DNA of 64,000 nt. It comes from Streptomyces sp. V1I1 (GTDB lineage: Bacteria > Actinomycetota > Actinomycetes > Streptomycetales > Streptomycetaceae). The stretch spans positions 620,001 through 684,000 of the forward strand of contig NZ_JAUSZH010000001.1 in the NCBI RefSeq assembly GCF_030817355.1, in the 5' to 3' direction. Shown here in pieces: positions 16,025 to 25,342 of this stretch. Under the pieces are notes generated by a model, which was not told where the DNA came from, did not search any database, and saw only the letters and a program-made list of their open reading frames with translations. The position numbers were made by a program, and so were the translations under genes. How positions within the stretch are numbered: position 1 is the stretch's first letter; every line of letters starts with the position of its first letter.

Positions 16025-17637
16025 CCGGATTCAGCTCCGAGGCCCAGACCATGTCGTTCGTCGCCTTCATCGCGGTGACCACAGTGACCCTGCTGCTGTG
16101 TGTGATGACGGGGCCCGACCGCGACGACCTGGACGAGTTCTACACCGGCTTTCGCTCCCTGTCCCCGGTGCAGAGCGGCCTCGCCATCGCCGGCGACTAC
16201 ATCTCCGCCGCGAGTGTGCTGGGCACCGTCGGAGTGATCTCGCTGCTCGGCCAGGACGGTCTTGTACTGGCCCTCAGCACCGCTCTCTCCCTGGTGCTGC
16301 TGATGTTCCTGTTGGCCGAACCCCTGCGCAACGCGGGCCGGTTCACCATGGGCGACGTGCTCACCCGGCGCGCCCCCAGTTCAGCCGTCCGCATCACCGC
16401 GTGCCTGGTCACCCTTATCGCCCTCTTCCCCCTGCTGATCTTCCAACTGGCGGGCGCCGGCGATCTGCTGGCCTTCGTCCTCGGCATCAACGCCGCGGGC
16501 TTCAAGACCGGCTCCATCGTGCTGCTCGGCCTCCTGATGATCATCTACGCGGCCATCGGCGGTATGAAGGGCACCGCCTTCATCCAGATCGTGAAGACTG
16601 TGGTGCTGCTCGCCGCGGCCACCGCCATCGCCTCGCTCATCCTGAACCGCTTCGACTTCAGCCTTCCCTCGCTGCTGGGCGCGGCGGCACGCGGGAGCGG
16701 TGCGGGCGATGCGTATCTCGCGCCCGGGCTCCAGTTCGGCGGCGACGGGCTCGACATGATCAGCGCCCAGCTGACCGTCGTCCTCGGCGCGGCGTGCCTG
16801 CCACACATCACGATGCGTATGTTCAGCTCCCGCAGCGCACCCGCCGTGCGGCGCTCCATGTCCTGGGCCGTCTCGACCGTCGTCGTCGTGTGCCTGCTCT
16901 GCGCCGTGATCGGCTTCGGCGCCGCCGCGATCGTCGGCCACGAGCAGATCACCGCCGGCGACCCACAGGGCAAGACCTCGATCCTGCTTGTCAGCCAGGC
17001 GATCATGGGCGCCGACGTCTCCACCTTTGAAACGCTGCTGTTCACCGCCATGGCCACGGCGATCTTCCTGACACTGCTGGCGTCCGTCGCCGGCATCACG
17101 CTCGCCTGCGCCAACACCCTTGCCCACGACCTGATCACGCACGGTCTGCGCCGCAAGCAGGCTCTGCGTGACAGCACCGAGATGACCATCGCCCGGGCGA
17201 CGGCGGCTGCGGTCGGCCTTACGGCGATCTTCCTCGCGGCGGCATCCCGGCATGTGAACCTGCAGGCGATGGTCACTCTGTCCTTCTGCCTGGGCGCCTC
17301 CGCCGTCGCGCCCGCGCTCATCTACACCCTCTTCTGGCGCCGGTACAACCGCACCGGGCTGCTGAGCACACTCATCGGCGGTACGGCGAGCGTTCTGATC
17401 CTCATCACGGGGACCACGCTCGTCTCGGGTTCCGCCCAGGCGGTCTTCCCCGACAGCGACTTCACCTGGTTCCCGTACACCACGACGGGCCTTGTCTCCG
17501 TCCCCGTGGGGTTCCTCGCCGGCTGGCTCGGCACTGTCTTCGCCCGCCACAGCCCGGGGGCGCGCCGCCAGGAGGAGTACGACTACGACGCGGTCGAGGC
17601 TTCCATCCTGGCCGACGCCGCACGACCGAAGGGCTGA
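16021..17637 (+). CDS. Sodium/solute symporter (SSS family, ActP-like)
   Basis: 538 residues with about 13 TM helices. Signature regions: DEFYTGFRSLSPVQSGLAIA then GDYISAASVLGTVG, the SSS substrate/sodium site; AIGGMKGTAFIQIVK; and LPHITMRMF. The pairing with DUF485 points to a monocarboxylate such as acetate or pyruvate. Complete, with a cytoplasmic tail of about 25 residues. Followed after 46 bp by the SRPBCC gene. Confidence 0.88.
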   Translation: MTGFSSEAQTMSFVAFIAVTTVTLLLCVMTGPDRDDLDEFYTGFRSLSPVQSGLAIAGDYISAASVLGTVGVISLLGQDGLVLALSTALSLVLLMFLLAEPLRNAGRFTMGDVLTRRAPSSAVRITACLVTLIALFPLLIFQLAGAGDLLAFVLGINAAGFKTGSIVLLGLLMIIYAAIGGMKGTAFIQIVKTVVLLAAATAIASLILNRFDFSLPSLLGAAARGSGAGDAYLAPGLQFGGDGLDMISAQLTVVLGAACLPHITMRMFSSRSAPAVRRSMSWAVSTVVVVCLLCAVIGFGAAAIVGHEQITAGDPQGKTSILLVSQAIMGADVSTFETLLFTAMATAIFLTLLASVAGITLACANTLAHDLITHGLRRKQALRDSTEMTIARATAAAVGLTAIFLAAASRHVNLQAMVTLSFCLGASAVAPALIYTLFWRRYNRTGLLSTLIGGTASVLILITGTTLVSGSAQAVFPDSDFTWFPYTTTGLVSVPVGFLAGWLGTVFARHSPGARRQEEYDYDAVEASILADAARPKG

Positions 17638-17683
17638 TCACCGACTGACTCGTACACCCGTAGCCACGATCGGAGTCGTACCC

Positions 17684-18196
17684 ATGGCACGTACCTTCTC
17701 GGTCTCGGACAGCATCGTCATCGACGCCGCACCCTCGACGATCTACGCACAGGTCAGCAACCCCGCGCTGATGGGCCACTGGAGCCCGGAGAACCGGGGC
17801 GCGACGGTACTCGACGGCGCTGAGGGGGCGTACGTGGGCATGGTCTTCAACGGCTACAACAAGCGCGGGCCGATGCGCTGGACCACGCGGTGCACGGTGA
17901 TTGCGGCGGATCCCGGTGAGCGGTTCGCCTTCCGGGTGCGTGCGATAGGGCGGCGCCGGCCTGTGCTGCCCGGTCGCATCGCCACCTGGGAGTACCGCTT
18001 CGAGGCCGTCGACGGCGGCACCAGGGTGACCGAGACCTGGACCGACGACCGGCGTGCCTGGCCCGATGCACTGGCCCATGCCTTCGACAGGATGGCCACC
18101 CGGGGGCACACGTTCGCCGACTTCCAGCGCCGCAATATCCGCACCACCCTGGACAACCTGAAGCAGGCGATGGAGGCGGCGCCGGCCAAGGACTGA
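17684..18196 (+). CDS. SRPBCC-fold (polyketide cyclase/START-like) protein
   Basis: 170 residues. Starts with the usual FSVSDSIVIDAAPSTIYAQVSNP and contains WSPENRGA, CTVIAADPGERFAFRV, and WEYRFEAVDGGTRVTETW, the beta-sheet core of the SRPBCC hydrophobic-ligand fold. Ligand unknown. The ATG at 17684 is preceded by GGAG at about 12 bases. It converges with the LysR gene (stop codons 14 bp apart). Confidence 0.85.
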   Translation: MARTFSVSDSIVIDAAPSTIYAQVSNPALMGHWSPENRGATVLDGAEGAYVGMVFNGYNKRGPMRWTTRCTVIAADPGERFAFRVRAIGRRRPVLPGRIATWEYRFEAVDGGTRVTETWTDDRRAWPDALAHAFDRMATRGHTFADFQRRNIRTTLDNLKQAMEAAPAKD

Positions 18197-18210
18197 CCGG
18201 TCGGCTGCGC

Positions 18211-19125
18211 TCAGTCGGTGGAGAGTCCGGCCGCGGACTCGGCGAGTGCGTCGAGGACCGGCCGGAACAGCGGGTGCGCTTCCGCGCCTCGGCGTACGGC
18301 GGCGAAGACCCGGCGGGTCGCGGCCGGGCCCGCCACCGGCCGTACGACGGTGTCCTTCAACTCCATCCCGCGCAGCGCCGAGCGGGGCACCAGCGCCACC
18401 CCGGCGCCCGCTCCGGCGAGTGCGACGACGGCGCGGAAGTCGTCCGAGGAGTGCATGAGGCGGGGCTGGAAACCGGCGAGTTCGCAGGCGAGCAGCACCA
18501 TGTCGTGGCAGGGGTTGCCGGGATACGGACCGATCCAGTCGCTGTCCGCGAGCTCGGCAAGCGCGACTCGATCGGCCGCGCCGAGGGGGTGGCCGGCATG
18601 CAGCACGGCGTCGAAGGGCTCCGCGTACAGCGGCACGCGCGCCAGGCGCCGGTCGTCCTCGCGGGGCGCTCCCCGGTACTCGACCGCGACGGCCAGATCC
18701 GCCTCGCCGTCGAGCACCAGCGGCAGGCTCTCGTCACCCTCGGCGTCCCGTACGCGTACCCGGATGCCCGGGTGCTCCACGGCGAGACGCCCTATGGCCG
18801 GGGCGACGACCTCGGCGATGCCGGTGGCGAACGCGGCGACCGTGACCTCGCCGGCCGCGCCGCCCGCGTAGGCCGCGAGCTCCGCCTCGGCCCGCTCCAG
18901 CTGGGTCAGAACCGCGTTGGCGTGCTCCAGCAGGATTTCTCCGGCCGCCGTGAGCCGTACGCCTTTGCCGCTGCGGGTCAGCAGGGTGTGGCCGGTCTCC
19001 TGTTCCAGCGCGGCGAGCTGCTGGGAGACGGCAGAGGGGGTCAGATACAGCGCTGCGGCCGCGGCGGTCACCGTTCGGTGGTCCGCCGCGGCACGCAGGA
19101 TACGCAGCCGGCGGGGGTCGATCAC
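18211..19125 (-). CDS. LysR-family transcriptional regulator
   Basis: 304 residues: N-terminal winged HTH (about 1-60: [37 protein letters not shown]) and a periplasmic-binding-like effector domain (about 88-295). It overlaps the 3' end of kbl by four bases (ATGA at 19122-19125), so it is co-transcribed with tdh-kbl as the third gene. Likely autoregulated regulator of threonine catabolism, with threonine or a derivative as the likely effector; this is inferred from the operon. Confidence 0.85.
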   Translation of the reverse strand: MIDPRRLRILRAAADHRTVTAAAAALYLTPSAVSQQLAALEQETGHTLLTRSGKGVRLTAAGEILLEHANAVLTQLERAEAELAAYAGGAAGEVTVAAFATGIAEVVAPAIGRLAVEHPGIRVRVRDAEGDESLPLVLDGEADLAVAVEYRGAPREDDRRLARVPLYAEPFDAVLHAGHPLGAADRVALAELADSDWIGPYPGNPCHDMVLLACELAGFQPRLMHSSDDFRAVVALAGAGAGVALVPRSALRGMELKDTVVRPVAGPAATRRVFAAVRRGAEAHPLFRPVLDALAESAAGLSTD

Positions 19126-20303
19126 CCAGCCATTGTCGCCCGCGCGTCGACGAAGGCCGCCACCGCCCGCTCGACGTCCTCGGTGGAGTGCGCCGCGGAG
19201 AGCTGGACGCGGATCCGGGCCTGGCCCATCGGGACGACGGGGTACGAGAAGCCGATGACGTACACGCCGCGCTCCAGCAGGAGTTCGGCCATCCGGCCGG
19301 CCTCGGCGGCGTCGCCGATCATGACGGGGGCGATGGCGTGGTCGCCGGGAAGGATCTTGAAGCCCGCCGCGGTCATCTTCGTACGGAAGAGCGCGGTGTT
19401 CGCGTTCAGCCGCTCGCGCAGGTCACCGGCCGACTCCAGCAGGTCGAGGACCTTGAGGGAGGCGGCGGCGATCACCGGGGCGAGGGAGTTGGAGAAGAGG
19501 TACGGGCGGGAGCGCTGGCGCAGCAGGGCGACGATCTCGGCGCGCGCCGCGACATAGCCGCCGGACGCGCCGCCGAGCGCCTTGCCGAGGGTGCCGGTGA
19601 TGATGTCGACGCGGTCCATCACGCCGTGCAGCTCGGGGGTGCCCCGGCCGCCGGGGCCGACGAAGCCGACTGCGTGCGAGTCGTCGACCATGACCATCGC
19701 GTCGTAGCGGTCGGCGAGGTCACAGATCTCGGCGAGGGGGGCGACATAGCCGTCCATGGAGAACACGCCGTCGGTGACGATGAGGCGGCGGCGGGCGTCC
19801 TGGGTCTCCTTGAGCTGCTGCTCGAGGTCGGCGAGGTCGCGGTTGGCGTAGCGGTGGCGGCGGGCCTTGGACAGGCGGATGCCGTCGATGATGCTGGCGT
19901 GGTTCAGGGCGTCGGAGATGACCGCGTCCTCGGGGCCGAGGAGGGTCTCGAAGACGCCGCCGTTGGCGTCGAAACAGGAGGAGTAGAGGATCGTGTCCTC
20001 CTGGCCGAGGAACGCCGACAGGCGTGCCTCGAGCTCCTTGTGCACGTCCTGGGTGCCGCAGATGAAGCGGACGGAGGCCATGCCGTAGCCCCAGCGGTCC
20101 AGCGCTTCCTTGGCGGCGGCGACGACCTCGGGGTGGTCGGCGAGACCGAGGTAGTTGTTGGCGCAGAAGTTGAGCACGTCACCCGAGGCGACGGAGACGG
20201 AGGCGTTCTGCGGGGTGCCGATGACCCGCTCCGGCTTGTAGAGACCGGCGGCGCGGATCTCGTCGAGGGTGGTACGGAGGTCGTCGCGGACGGACGCGTA
20301 CAT
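19122..20303 (-). CDS. kbl: Glycine C-acetyltransferase (2-amino-3-ketobutyrate CoA ligase)
   Basis: 393 residues, class II PLP aminotransferase fold: [16 protein letters not shown] near the start, [26 protein letters not shown], and the PLP lysine in [15 protein letters not shown]. It cleaves 2-amino-3-oxobutanoate with CoA to glycine and acetyl-CoA, the second step of threonine degradation. Start is 24 bp after the tdh stop. Family-typical length and no defects. Confidence 0.93.
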   Translation of the reverse strand: MYASVRDDLRTTLDEIRAAGLYKPERVIGTPQNASVSVASGDVLNFCANNYLGLADHPEVVAAAKEALDRWGYGMASVRFICGTQDVHKELEARLSAFLGQEDTILYSSCFDANGGVFETLLGPEDAVISDALNHASIIDGIRLSKARRHRYANRDLADLEQQLKETQDARRRLIVTDGVFSMDGYVAPLAEICDLADRYDAMVMVDDSHAVGFVGPGGRGTPELHGVMDRVDIITGTLGKALGGASGGYVAARAEIVALLRQRSRPYLFSNSLAPVIAAASLKVLDLLESAGDLRERLNANTALFRTKMTAAGFKILPGDHAIAPVMIGDAAEAGRMAELLLERGVYVIGFSYPVVPMGQARIRVQLSAAHSTEDVERAVAAFVDARATMAG

Positions 20304-20327
20304 GGTGGGGCTCCTTAACGAAAAGCT

Positions 20328-21356
20328 TCAGACGGTCCAGTCGAGGATGATCTTGCCGCTGCGGGCGGTGGCGGCCTCGTCGAAAGCGGCGTCGAAGTCC
20401 TGGTAGCCGTAGCTGCCGGTGATCACCGGGGTGAGGTCGAGGCCGCCTTCGAGCAGGACCGTCATCGCGTACCAGGTCTCGAACATCTCGCGGCCGTAGA
20501 TGCCCTTGATGGTGATCATCGAGGTGACGATCTTCGACCAGTCGACGGCGAACTCGTCCGCGGGCAGGCCCAGCATGGCGATGCGGCCGCCATGCGTCAT
20601 ATTGGCGACCATGTCGCGCATGGCCTCGGGGCGGCCGGACATCTCAAGGCCGATGTCGAAGCCCTCCTTGAGCCCGAGCTGCCGCTGCGCCTCGGCGATG
20701 TCGCTCTGGGCGACGTTCAGCGCGAGGGTGGCACCGGCCTTGCGGGCCAGTTCCAGGCGGGGCTCGCTGACATCGGTGATGACGACATTGCGCGCGCCGG
20801 CGTGCCGGGCAACGGCTGCGGCCATGATGCCGATCGGGCCCGCGCCGGTGATCAGTACGTCCTCGCCGACCAGCGGGAACGAGAGCGCGGTGTGCACGGC
20901 GTTCCCGAACGGGTCGAAGATCGCGGCGATGTCCAGGTCGACCGTGGTTCGGTGCACCCAGACATTGGACGCGGGCAGCGCCACGTACTCGGCGAACGCG
21001 CCGTCGCGGCCGACGCCCAGGCCGATGGTGCTGCGGCACAGATGGCGGCGGCCGGCGAGACAGTTGCGGCACTTGCCGCAGACCAGATGGCCCTCACCGC
21101 TCACCACGTCGCCGACCGCGATGTCCTGGACGTCAGCGCCGACCGCGGCGACCTCGCCGACGAACTCGTGGCCGAGGACGCGGGGCGTGCTGACGGCCTG
21201 CTGGGCCCAGCCGTCCCACGACCTGATGTGCAGGTCGGTGCCGCAGATCCCGGTGCGCAGCACCTTGATCAGCACGTCAGCGGGGCCGGTCTCCGGCTCC
21301 GGCACGTCCATGAGCCAGAGGCCTGGCTCGGCGTGCTGCTTGACAAGTGCCTTCAT
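20328..21356 (-). CDS. tdh: L-threonine 3-dehydrogenase (zinc MDR family)
   Basis: 342 residues from ATG 21356 (GGAG 8 bases upstream), the usual Tdh length. Catalytic zinc ligands in CGTDLHI and GHEFVGEV, structural zinc cysteines in [15 protein letters not shown], Rossmann motif [13 protein letters not shown]. It oxidises threonine to 2-amino-3-oxobutanoate with NAD+, which kbl then cleaves. First gene of the tdh-kbl-lysR operon; the 270 bp upstream run into an IS481 remnant, which may have shortened the original promoter region. Confidence 0.93.
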   Translation of the reverse strand: MKALVKQHAEPGLWLMDVPEPETGPADVLIKVLRTGICGTDLHIRSWDGWAQQAVSTPRVLGHEFVGEVAAVGADVQDIAVGDVVSGEGHLVCGKCRNCLAGRRHLCRSTIGLGVGRDGAFAEYVALPASNVWVHRTTVDLDIAAIFDPFGNAVHTALSFPLVGEDVLITGAGPIGIMAAAVARHAGARNVVITDVSEPRLELARKAGATLALNVAQSDIAEAQRQLGLKEGFDIGLEMSGRPEAMRDMVANMTHGGRIAMLGLPADEFAVDWSKIVTSMITIKGIYGREMFETWYAMTVLLEGGLDLTPVITGSYGYQDFDAAFDEAATARSGKIILDWTV

Positions 21357-21627
21357 CGGGGCGGCTCCAGCATCGTGGTGGGGGTGACCGAGGGCGGGTG
21401 GACCTGCACCAATCTGCCCATCGGTGACTTCAGAGTCCATCGAGGATTTCTTAAGCGGGCCAACAGCGCAGCTTCATGCCGCTCCGGTGGGGGCGGGGGG
21501 AACGACATGAGCAACACGTTGCCCGGGAACAGGGGCCGCACAAGGCAAGGCTTCACCGAACTCCGGCGCGGACCACTCGATCAGCCGCGGGTCTCGGTCG
21601 CACCGCATCCGGGAGCCACTCGGGTCC
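21357..21627. other. Intergenic region between tdh and the IS481 remnant
   Basis: No gene is supported. Short open frames here lack start sites and family resemblance. It should contain the tdh promoter, but I cannot pick a convincing -35/-10 pair. Confidence 0.5.
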
Positions 21628-21910
21628 TCAGGCGGGGCGGCCCAGTTCCTTGCGGAAGAGGTCCAGGACGTTGCCGAGCAGGCCCGCCTCGCCCTCCGCC
21701 CGCCACCGGCCGACCCACGTGTGAGCCGTGGCCCGCGAGATCCCCATCTCAGCAGCCACGTGAGCGACCGGCCGTCCAGAACAGACACGTTCAACCAGCA
21801 GCCGCCTCCCAAAGACGGTCAGCCGGGCATTACGGTGGGACACGAAGGCCTCCGTGCGGTGAAGATTCGACACCTCCACCACACACGGAGGCCTTCGCCA
21901 TGATCAAGAA
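21628..21910 (-). mobile_element. IS481-family transposase remnant (5' end only)
   Basis: A GTG at 21843 opens 71 codons: SHRNARLTVFGRRLLVERV, then RPVAHVAAEMGISRATAHTW, VGRWRAEGEAGL, the N-terminal HTH of Streptomyces IS481-family transposases. The frame then leaves the family and stops at 21628: the DDE catalytic domain is missing. The leader contains a perfect 14-bp inverted repeat, CGAAGGCCTCCGTG (21843-21856) and its complement (21884-21897), usual at this position in such elements. Confidence 0.75.
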
Positions 21911-22043
21911 CTGCGACTCAACAACGCTCGTGATCAATACACCTAGGTCGTTCAACGGGCGGCGGGCGACCGGTTTCAGGTGACGCGTGGGCGCCGCCGT
22001 GGGTGTACGGCCTGCTCGGCTCCGGCGGCCGTCGCAGCGCCGG

Positions 22044-22577
22044 TCAGTCGCCGCCGCGGATGCGGCGGGCGCGACCCGTGGTTCCGCCGCTCTGGCGCGA
22101 TACCCGCGCCTCCATCAGGTTGGGGAGGTCGGCGGCCGAGGCGTCAGCCCGTCGGTCGGTCAGCGCGCTGACCTGGGCGCGCAGGCTCTGGTTCTCGGTG
22201 TACAGATCGGCGAGCGCCCTGACTTTCGTACGCACCACCCAGGGGTCGACGGGCTTGACCAGGAAGTCGGAAACCCCGAGATCGTAGGCTCGGGCGGCCA
22301 GTTCGTCGTCCCTGCCGAGGCCGGTCATCAGCACGACAGGCAAATTGCGGGTGTGGTCGAGGCGTTTGAGATAGGCGAGCACTTCCAGGCCGTCCATCTG
22401 CGGCATCACGACGTCGAGGATGACCACTCCTATGCCGCCGCGCAGGACGGTCTTCAGCGCTTCGTCCCCGCTGTGTGCCCGTACCACCGGACGCCCCACG
22501 GGGCGTAACAAGCTCTCTATCGCGAAGAGGTTGTCCTCGCGATCGTCCACCACAAGGATCTTCAAGGCACAGCCCAC
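22044..22577 (-). CDS. Stand-alone response regulator receiver
   Basis: About 178 residues. One receiver domain (about 5-125): LKILVVDDREDNLFAIESLL, phospho-acceptor in GIGVVILDVVMPQMDG, MTGLG, and K in LVKPVD; then a short helical segment and an Arg-rich end (TTGRARRIRGGD). No output domain. I chose GTG 22577 because VGCALKILVVDD is the usual beginning in relatives; an ATG at 22613 is possible. No kinase adjoins it, so it is probably served by a kinase elsewhere or acts by protein-protein contact. Confidence 0.8.
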   Translation of the reverse strand: MGCALKILVVDDREDNLFAIESLLRPVGRPVVRAHSGDEALKTVLRGGIGVVILDVVMPQMDGLEVLAYLKRLDHTRNLPVVLMTGLGRDDELAARAYDLGVSDFLVKPVDPWVVRTKVRALADLYTENQSLRAQVSALTDRRADASAADLPNLMEARVSRQSGGTTGRARRIRGGD

Positions 22578-22780
22578 GTCCCCATTTGTGCCTCCCTCGA
22601 CAGTCGGCCACATCAGCGTACGCCGCGCGCTCAGGCGAGGGGCCACGTCCGTGCCCTTCGCCTCCCGCGCGGGCTTCGGGCGTAGGGGCAGTATGAAGCT
22701 TCGGGCGGCGTGAAGCACCAGGCGTGAACGCGCCCCTTTGTCCAGTTTTCCGAAACGGCAAGTTTCAGCAGCGTCCCGTA

Positions 22781-22814
22781 CGGACCACCGGGACCCGGCT
22801 GCTCCGGTGGTCCG
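22781..22814 (-). terminator. Terminator of the DUF6397 gene
   Basis: A perfect 11-bp stem (CGGACCACCGG with CCGGTGGTCCG) and 12-base loop, 7 bp beyond the DUF6397 stop. Confidence 0.75.
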
Positions 22815-22821
22815 GCGGTCG

Positions 22822-23820
22822 TCAGCCCACAGGCCCCGCCTTTCTGATGCGCAGTCGCCTGAGCAGGCCGCGTCCGTACGGACTTCGGCGCACCGGCATC
22901 AGCCGGGGGCGCCTGGGCACTGCCTCACCCTTGAACCCGGCGTCGCTCTTCGCGGCGGGCCGTGGCGCCGGGCGCCACTCGCGCGCCTCCCGGAGTGCCT
23001 GGGCCAGGCTCACTCGGTGCCAGAGGATCTCGTCCGGGTGGTCCGCCAGGAGCAGCCGCTCCACCATCTCCCTCCCGGCCTGCGATTCCGGGCGGGCCGG
23101 GACGAGTTCGGGCCGGAGCACCCGCAGATGCGAGCGTTCGTAGGGATCGGGCACCACCTCCGCCACGGCGACGGGGTCGAGTACCGAGGCGATCGCCGCG
23201 GCCCGCTCCCAGGAGTCCTCGGTCCTGCGCAGCAGCAGTCCGAGCCGTCGGCCCCGCCAGTTCCGTGCGCGCCGGTCCTCGCCCATGTCCAGCATCGTCC
23301 GCAGCGCCGGTGGGGTCCTGCCGCTGAGCAGGGTGGGATGGGCGAGGGCGAATTCGCTGAGTTCTTCGGCCAGATAGAGCCAGACGACCGCGCGGTAGCG
23401 GTTGAGATAGAACCGGATCGGGATGAGATGGCCCGTGCGGGCGAGCCGGGTGAACCGCGCCGGGCTGATCGAGATGAGCCGCGCGCCCTCGACCGTGCCC
23501 ACGGTCCTCACCCGTTCCCGCAAGGCGTCCGGGAATCCTTCCGACCTGCGCAGCCGGTCGACCTCCTGCCGGTCGATCCGTGGCGGGCCGCCGCTCGCAC
23601 CGGGAGTGGTGCGGATGTGGCCCAGCTGGACCGCGAGATCCAACTCGCCCCGCTTCAGGTTCAGTTCATGAGCGGCCCGGCCCAGTGCCAGACTGCCCAC
23701 CGCCGGGCCGCCCGCCGCCGGACTGCCCGGTGCGTGCGGTGCGTGCGGTGCGTGCAGTGCGTGCAGTGCGTGCAGTGCGTGCAGTGCCAGACTGCGCGTC
23801 GATGCTTCCTTCACCGTCAT
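22822..23820 (-). CDS. DUF6397 family protein
   Basis: 332 residues. Begins MTVKEASTRS, then a variable ALH/APH repeat, then LALGRAAHELNLKRGELDLAVQLGHI, IDRQEVDRLRR, RTVGTVEGARLISISPARFTRLA and RFYLNRYRAVVWLYLAEEL. This is the Streptomyces-restricted DUF6397 pattern, with two predicted DNA-binding-like helical segments. C-terminal tail is Arg-rich. Function unknown. It follows the second roadblock gene by 121 bp on the same strand. Confidence 0.85.
   Translation of the reverse strand: MTVKEASTRSLALHALHALHALHAPHAPHAPGSPAAGGPAVGSLALGRAAHELNLKRGELDLAVQLGHIRTTPGASGGPPRIDRQEVDRLRRSEGFPDALRERVRTVGTVEGARLISISPARFTRLARTGHLIPIRFYLNRYRAVVWLYLAEELSEFALAHPTLLSGRTPPALRTMLDMGEDRRARNWRGRRLGLLLRRTEDSWERAAAIASVLDPVAVAEVVPDPYERSHLRVLRPELVPARPESQAGREMVERLLLADHPDEILWHRVSLAQALREAREWRPAPRPAAKSDAGFKGEAVPRRPRLMPVRRSPYGRGLLRRLRIRKAGPVG
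23729..23782. repeat. 9-bp tandem repeat, six units
   Basis: Units of GGTGCGTGC then AGTGCGTGC, six in a row, encode the ALH/APH tripeptides near the N-terminus of the DUF6397 protein. In-frame slippage would change length without breaking the gene. Confidence 0.85.
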
Positions 23821-23941
23821 GACGGTCTCACCCGTGAGGTGTCAATACTCTCGGTGACGACCGTAGCCCGACTGAGGCACATCCCGCCCGGCCTGTGGAC
23901 AACTCCACTGACCGGGCCATGCCCAGCCGAATTCCCGCAGC

Positions 23942-24346
23942 TCAGTGGGCAGTTCCGCCCGGCTGCCTGGCCTCGACACCCAGGTGCTCGCCGACTCGGT
24001 TCACCATCAGCGTCATCTCGTACGCCACCTGACCGACGTCCGCCTCTGCCGCGCTGAGTACACAGAGGCAGCTTCCCTCGCCGGCCGCCGTGACGAAGAG
24101 CAGTGCTTCGTCGAACTCGACCATGGTCTGCCGCGCCTTGCCCGCGCGGAAATGACGTCCGGACCCGCGCGCCAGGGAGTGCAGACCGGACGAGACAGCG
24201 GCGAGATGTTCCGCGTCCTCCCGCGCCAGTCCCGTGCTCGCTCCGGTCACCAGACCGTCGTTCGACAGCACCAATGCGTGACGTATGTGCTCGATCCTCT
24301 TCGTCAGGTCGTCCAGAAGCCAGTCAAGGCCCTTGTCCAACGCCAT
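23942..24346 (-). CDS. Roadblock/LC7 protein, second CvnB-type copy
   Basis: 134 residues from ATG 24346 (GGGGAGG site). LDWLLDDLTKRIEHIRHALVLS, NDGLVTGASTGLAREDAEHL, and LARGSGRHFRAGKARQTMVEF are the CvnB/MglB-type roadblock pattern; these dimers act as GAP-like partners for the small GTPase CvnD. It lies 85 bp after cvnD on the same strand. It is about 70 percent similar by eye to the cvnB copy at 26316-26738, indicating duplication within the locus. Confidence 0.88.
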   Translation of the reverse strand: MALDKGLDWLLDDLTKRIEHIRHALVLSNDGLVTGASTGLAREDAEHLAAVSSGLHSLARGSGRHFRAGKARQTMVEFDEALLFVTAAGEGSCLCVLSAAEADVGQVAYEMTLMVNRVGEHLGVEARQPGGTAH

Positions 24347-24431
24347 GGTTGGTCCTCCCCGCTCATACGTTCCCCGTGGCCGCGCGTCGTCCGTAAGCCT
24401 TTCGTACGGGGGACGACACGGCAAGGTGCAG

Positions 24432-25037
24432 CTAGCCGACCGAATCGAGCAGCCGGGCCGTGTGCATCCGGCTGGCATATTCGACCAGTCGTACGAGCAC
24501 TTCTTTCCCGGAATCGCGATCACGCGCGTCGCACAGCACCACAGGTGTCCCGCGATCGAGATCGAGGGCGCGTGAGACTTCGTGCGCGCCGTAAGTGCGG
24601 GCTCCGGCAAAGCAGTTGACCGCGACGACGAACGGGATGCGGCGGTGCTCGAAGTAGTCGACAGCGGGAAAGCAGTCCACGAGGCGCCGTGTGTCGGCGA
24701 GGACGACGGCTCCCAGGGCGCCCTGCGACAGTTCGTCCCACAGGAACCAGAAGCGGTCCTGCCCCGGGGTGCCGAAGAGATAGAGGGACAGGCCGGAGCG
24801 GATGGTGATGCGTCCGAAGTCCATGGCGACAGTCGTAGTGGTCTTCTGGTCGACTCCCCCGGTGTCGTCGACGGTACGGCCCACCTGGCTGAGGTGTTCC
24901 TCGGTGCGCAAGGGCCGTATTTCACTTACCGCGCCGACCAGGGTGGTCTTGCCGACGCCGAAGCCGCCGGCGACCAGTATTTTCAGCGCGAGGGCGGTGG
25001 ACTCCCCACCGGTGCCGTGAGAGCTCTCGGAGGCCAT
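24432..25037 (-). CDS. cvnD: Conservon GTPase (CvnD)
   Basis: 201 residues. P-loop GGFGVGKTT, switch region VDQKTTTTVAMDFGRI, G3 motif FGTPGQDRF, and AVNCF in the G4 position, characteristic of the Ras-like ATP/GTP-binding proteins of Streptomyces conservons. It should cycle on the inner membrane with CvnA/B/C as a G-protein-like switch. In usual conservons cvnD directly follows cvnC; here the two are separated by 862 bp and an oppositely oriented acetyltransferase gene, so it must have its own promoter. Direct repeats at 25080-25107 sit just upstream. Confidence 0.9.
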   Translation of the reverse strand: MASESSHGTGGESTALALKILVAGGFGVGKTTLVGAVSEIRPLRTEEHLSQVGRTVDDTGGVDQKTTTTVAMDFGRITIRSGLSLYLFGTPGQDRFWFLWDELSQGALGAVVLADTRRLVDCFPAVDYFEHRRIPFVVAVNCFAGARTYGAHEVSRALDLDRGTPVVLCDARDRDSGKEVLVRLVEYASRMHTARLLDSVG

Positions 25038-25079
25038 CGGTCACTTCTCTCGGATCAGCAATTTCTCAGGGTTGGCGCA

Positions 25080-25107
25080 TGCCAGTACTGCCATTAGTGC
25101 CAGTACT
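25080..25107. promoter_or_regulatory. Direct repeat upstream of cvnD
   Basis: TGCCAGTACT occurs at 25080-25089 and 25098-25107, an 18-bp period, 43 bases before the cvnD start on the minus strand. Each copy includes the palindrome AGTACT. Candidate regulator site. Confidence 0.45.
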
Positions 25108-25207
25108 TCGAGTACGCAGACAGCATGGCAAGAGCGGCCCTCCCCGGAGGGAAGGGATCGCTTTTAGAGCGTTGTGACTGTTCCGGGCCCATTCGATGCC
25201 CATTTCC

Positions 25208-25240
25208 GCAGTCCTTCTGCAGTCCTTCTGCAGTCCTTCC
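25208..25240. repeat. 11-bp tandem repeat, three units
   Basis: GCAGTCCTTCT at 25208, 25219 and (last base C) 25230, about one helical turn each, about 100 bp upstream of the acetyltransferase start. Confidence 0.7.
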
Positions 25241-25342
25241 ACAGACATTCCTGCTGCCAGTCCATGCTCCGGAGGGCCTCGACCGGCAAGGCCGGATGGA
25301 TATTCGCTGGCGGCTGCCGCCGGATGTGCCGAGGATCGGGTC

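Larger units (their letters stand above)
25038..25342. other. Repeat-bearing intergenic region between cvnD and the acetyltransferase
   Basis: No gene supported in these 305 bp. It serves as the divergent upstream region for both genes and contains the direct repeat at 25080-25107 and the 11-bp tandem repeat at 25208-25240. Confidence 0.6.

Noticed and set aside
23729..23782. Possible CRISPR or regulatory repeat
   Set aside because: A 9-bp in-frame coding repeat inside DUF6397.
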